Shown here: positions 5,316 to 6,408 of the stretch, piece after piece | Position numbering within the stretch: position 1 is the first letter of the stretch | Layout: every line of letters begins with the position of its first letter | From: Methanothrix sp. | Lineage (GTDB): Archaea > Halobacteriota > Methanosarcinia > Methanotrichales > Methanotrichaceae | Reading direction: 5' to 3' | DNA length: 6,408 nt | Assembly: GCA_011391755.1 (NCBI GenBank) | Contig: JAABPZ010000089.1 | Location: forward strand, 1-6,408 | The notes under the pieces: model-generated | Seen by the model: the letters and a program-made list of their open reading frames with translations, nothing else | The model's database searches: none | What the model was told of the DNA's origin: nothing | Translations under genes and position numbers: made by a program

Positions 5316-6407
5316 CAGAGTGCGAAGCAGGCTTAAGGGAAGGCGAGGCAGCAGCCAGCGCATAAAATCCTTGTAAGAGATCCTGGCCGCGGCAATCTCG
5401 ATATACATGTCCAAAACCTCCTCCTGGCAGGCCAGGATTCGCAGGAATATTTCTGGATAGCGATGCATCATTTTTGAGAAGAATAAGGCATACCTCAGCT
5501 CCTCGCCAAATTCCTTTTTGCTTCTTTCCTGGTAAGCCTTCGCCACTTCGAGGGCGGGCACTTCTCCTATCACTTGGCCGGCTATCTTGCCGGAGGCGAG
5601 CGCATAGCAGATGCCCTCACCCGTGAAAGCATCCACAAATCCGGCTGCATCTCCTGCCAAAAGCACCCGTCCCTGGGCAGTCCTCACCTTGTTGCCGCCT
5701 TGCGGTATCAGGTGGCCGTGCAGCTTCTGCCTTTCCGAAAAGCCGTTTTTCTTCAGGAACTGTAGCATGGCCTGGCGAGGACTGCTTAGGCGAGATGACA
5801 GGCCGCCTATGCCCACCGAATAGTATCCCCGGTGCGGAAAGATCCATCCGTAGCCGCTCTTTGCCACTCCGAAGTGAATGTCCAGAGTGCCCGCCAGCCG
5901 CTCTTCGATTCTTCGGTCGTCTTCCTCGATCTCGGCAACCAGGCATACCCCCATGCTCTCTTTCCTGTCCGGGCCTAATATCCTGTTTTTCAGCCCATCC
6001 TGGCATCCTGAGGCGATCACCAGAAACTTGCATTGATAAATCCCTGCATTCGTTTTCACAGACACATGTCCGTCCTTTTCTTGGAAGTCCATGACCTTTT
6101 GCGTTTTTATGCCGGACCCGGCCTCTTTCGCCTTCTGCAAGAGAAGATAATCGAAAAGACTTCGGTTTATTAAGGTGGTGAGGTTGTAGCCCTTGTGCTT
6201 CTCCAATACTCTATCGCGAAAATGGACACGCGCTCCGGTTATGGTCCTCTCGCAAATATCGCCGGGAATGGAAAAGTCCAACAGCGAGGCGGCTTTGCTG
6301 GAGAGAGCGCCGCCGCAGGGTTTGTACCTGGGAAAAGTCTCCTTTTCCAGGATCAGAGTGTCCAGTCCCCGCAAAGCTGCTGCTCGGGCTGCGGTTGATC
6401 CGGCCGG
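5313..6407 (-). CDS. Geranylgeranyl reductase family FAD-dependent oxidoreductase, 5'-truncated by the window edge
   Basis: This FAD enzyme family saturates isoprenoid double bonds; in archaea it makes the fully reduced phytanyl chains of membrane lipids, and relatives act on quinone-type or other isoprenoid side chains. 364 codons are visible. A TTG at 6374 could be taken as start, but the frame stays open to the edge and reads 'PAGSTAARAAALRGLDTLILEKE'-type sequence, the GxGPAGSxAA FAD-binding fold, so the true start is outside. Then come 'FPRYKPCGGALS' (conserved CGG motif), 'FLVIASGCQDG', the substrate-pocket motif 'SGYGWIFPHRGYYSVGIGG', and the second FAD motif 'LLAGDAAGFVDAFTGEGI'. The length fits a family of about 390-410 residues with only a short N-terminal piece missing. 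It converges on glnK with a 31-base gap and looks functionally unrelated to the nitrogen genes. Whether it is the digeranylgeranylglycerophospholipid reductase or a paralogue cannot be decided. Confidence 0.88.
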   Translation of the reverse strand, partial: PAGSTAARAAALRGLDTLILEKETFPRYKPCGGALSSKAASLLDFSIPGDICERTITGARVHFRDRVLEKHKGYNLTTLINRSLFDYLLLQKAKEAGSGIKTQKVMDFQEKDGHVSVKTNAGIYQCKFLVIASGCQDGLKNRILGPDRKESMGVCLVAEIEEDDRRIEERLAGTLDIHFGVAKSGYGWIFPHRGYYSVGIGGLSSRLSSPRQAMLQFLKKNGFSERQKLHGHLIPQGGNKVRTAQGRVLLAGDAAGFVDAFTGEGICYALASGKIAGQVIGEVPALEVAKAYQERSKKEFGEELRYALFFSKMMHRYPEIFLRILACQEEVLDMYIEIAAARISYKDFMRWLLPRLPLSLLRTL

Positions 6408-6408
6408 C

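Noticed and set aside
5617..6033. 138-codon minus-strand frame inside the reductase gene
   Set aside because: It is a different frame of the same strand, rich in Arg/Gly/Pro, as expected for an out-of-frame reading of the flavoprotein gene.
6372..6374. TTG as the start of the reductase
   Set aside because: The frame continues upstream to the window edge with the conserved PAGSxAA part of the FAD-binding fold, so this TTG is an internal Leu.

Overview
The window looks like methanogenic archaeal DNA, most likely Methanosarcinales and possibly Methanothrix/Methanosaeta-like. This is inferred from gene content and translation signals, not from a database match. The evidence is a nitrogenase-cofactor gene tail, an F420/flavin split-barrel protein, a geranylgeranyl-reductase-family flavoprotein typical of archaeal lipid synthesis, strong GGTGA-type Shine-Dalgarno sites, and AT-rich TATA-like boxes with oligo-T stretches between genes. 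Overall GC is moderate, roughly the low to mid 50s percent by eye.

Layout. Positions 1-272 (+) hold the C-terminal end of a nitrogenase-type cofactor-assembly protein, best read as NifN. Its stop codon overlaps, in an ATGA junction, the start of a small pyridoxamine-5'-phosphate-oxidase-fold (PPOX, F420-dependent type) protein at 269-646. After 92 bases comes a molybdate ABC transporter: binding protein ModA (739-1581), permease ModB (start uncertain, best 1705-2583) and ATPase ModC (2570-3526). A perfect 9-bp stem lies between modA and modB, and modB and modC overlap by 14 bases. The ModC ATPase core is intact, but about 90 residues of unrecognised sequence replace any Mop-type regulatory domain.

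A 184-base AT-rich gap with two TATA-like boxes separates modC from an amt-glnK pair: ammonium transporter Amt (3711-4919, TTG start with a strong Shine-Dalgarno site) and its P-II partner GlnK (4952-5281). A 31-base T-rich gap containing a 12-bp direct repeat follows. The last gene is convergent, on the minus strand: a geranylgeranyl-reductase-family flavoprotein (5313-6407) whose first residues lie beyond the right edge.

Functional logic. The plus-strand genes form a nitrogen-acquisition island: nitrogenase cofactor assembly, molybdate import for the FeMo cofactor, ammonium uptake, and the P-II protein that gates the ammonium channel. The lipid/isoprenoid reductase is probably an unrelated neighbour.

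I see no clear novel system. The points most worth a second look are the PPOX protein coupled to nifN, the odd ModC C-terminus with a perfect 10-bp inverted repeat inside it, and the GlnK T-loop that lacks the Tyr51 modification site.
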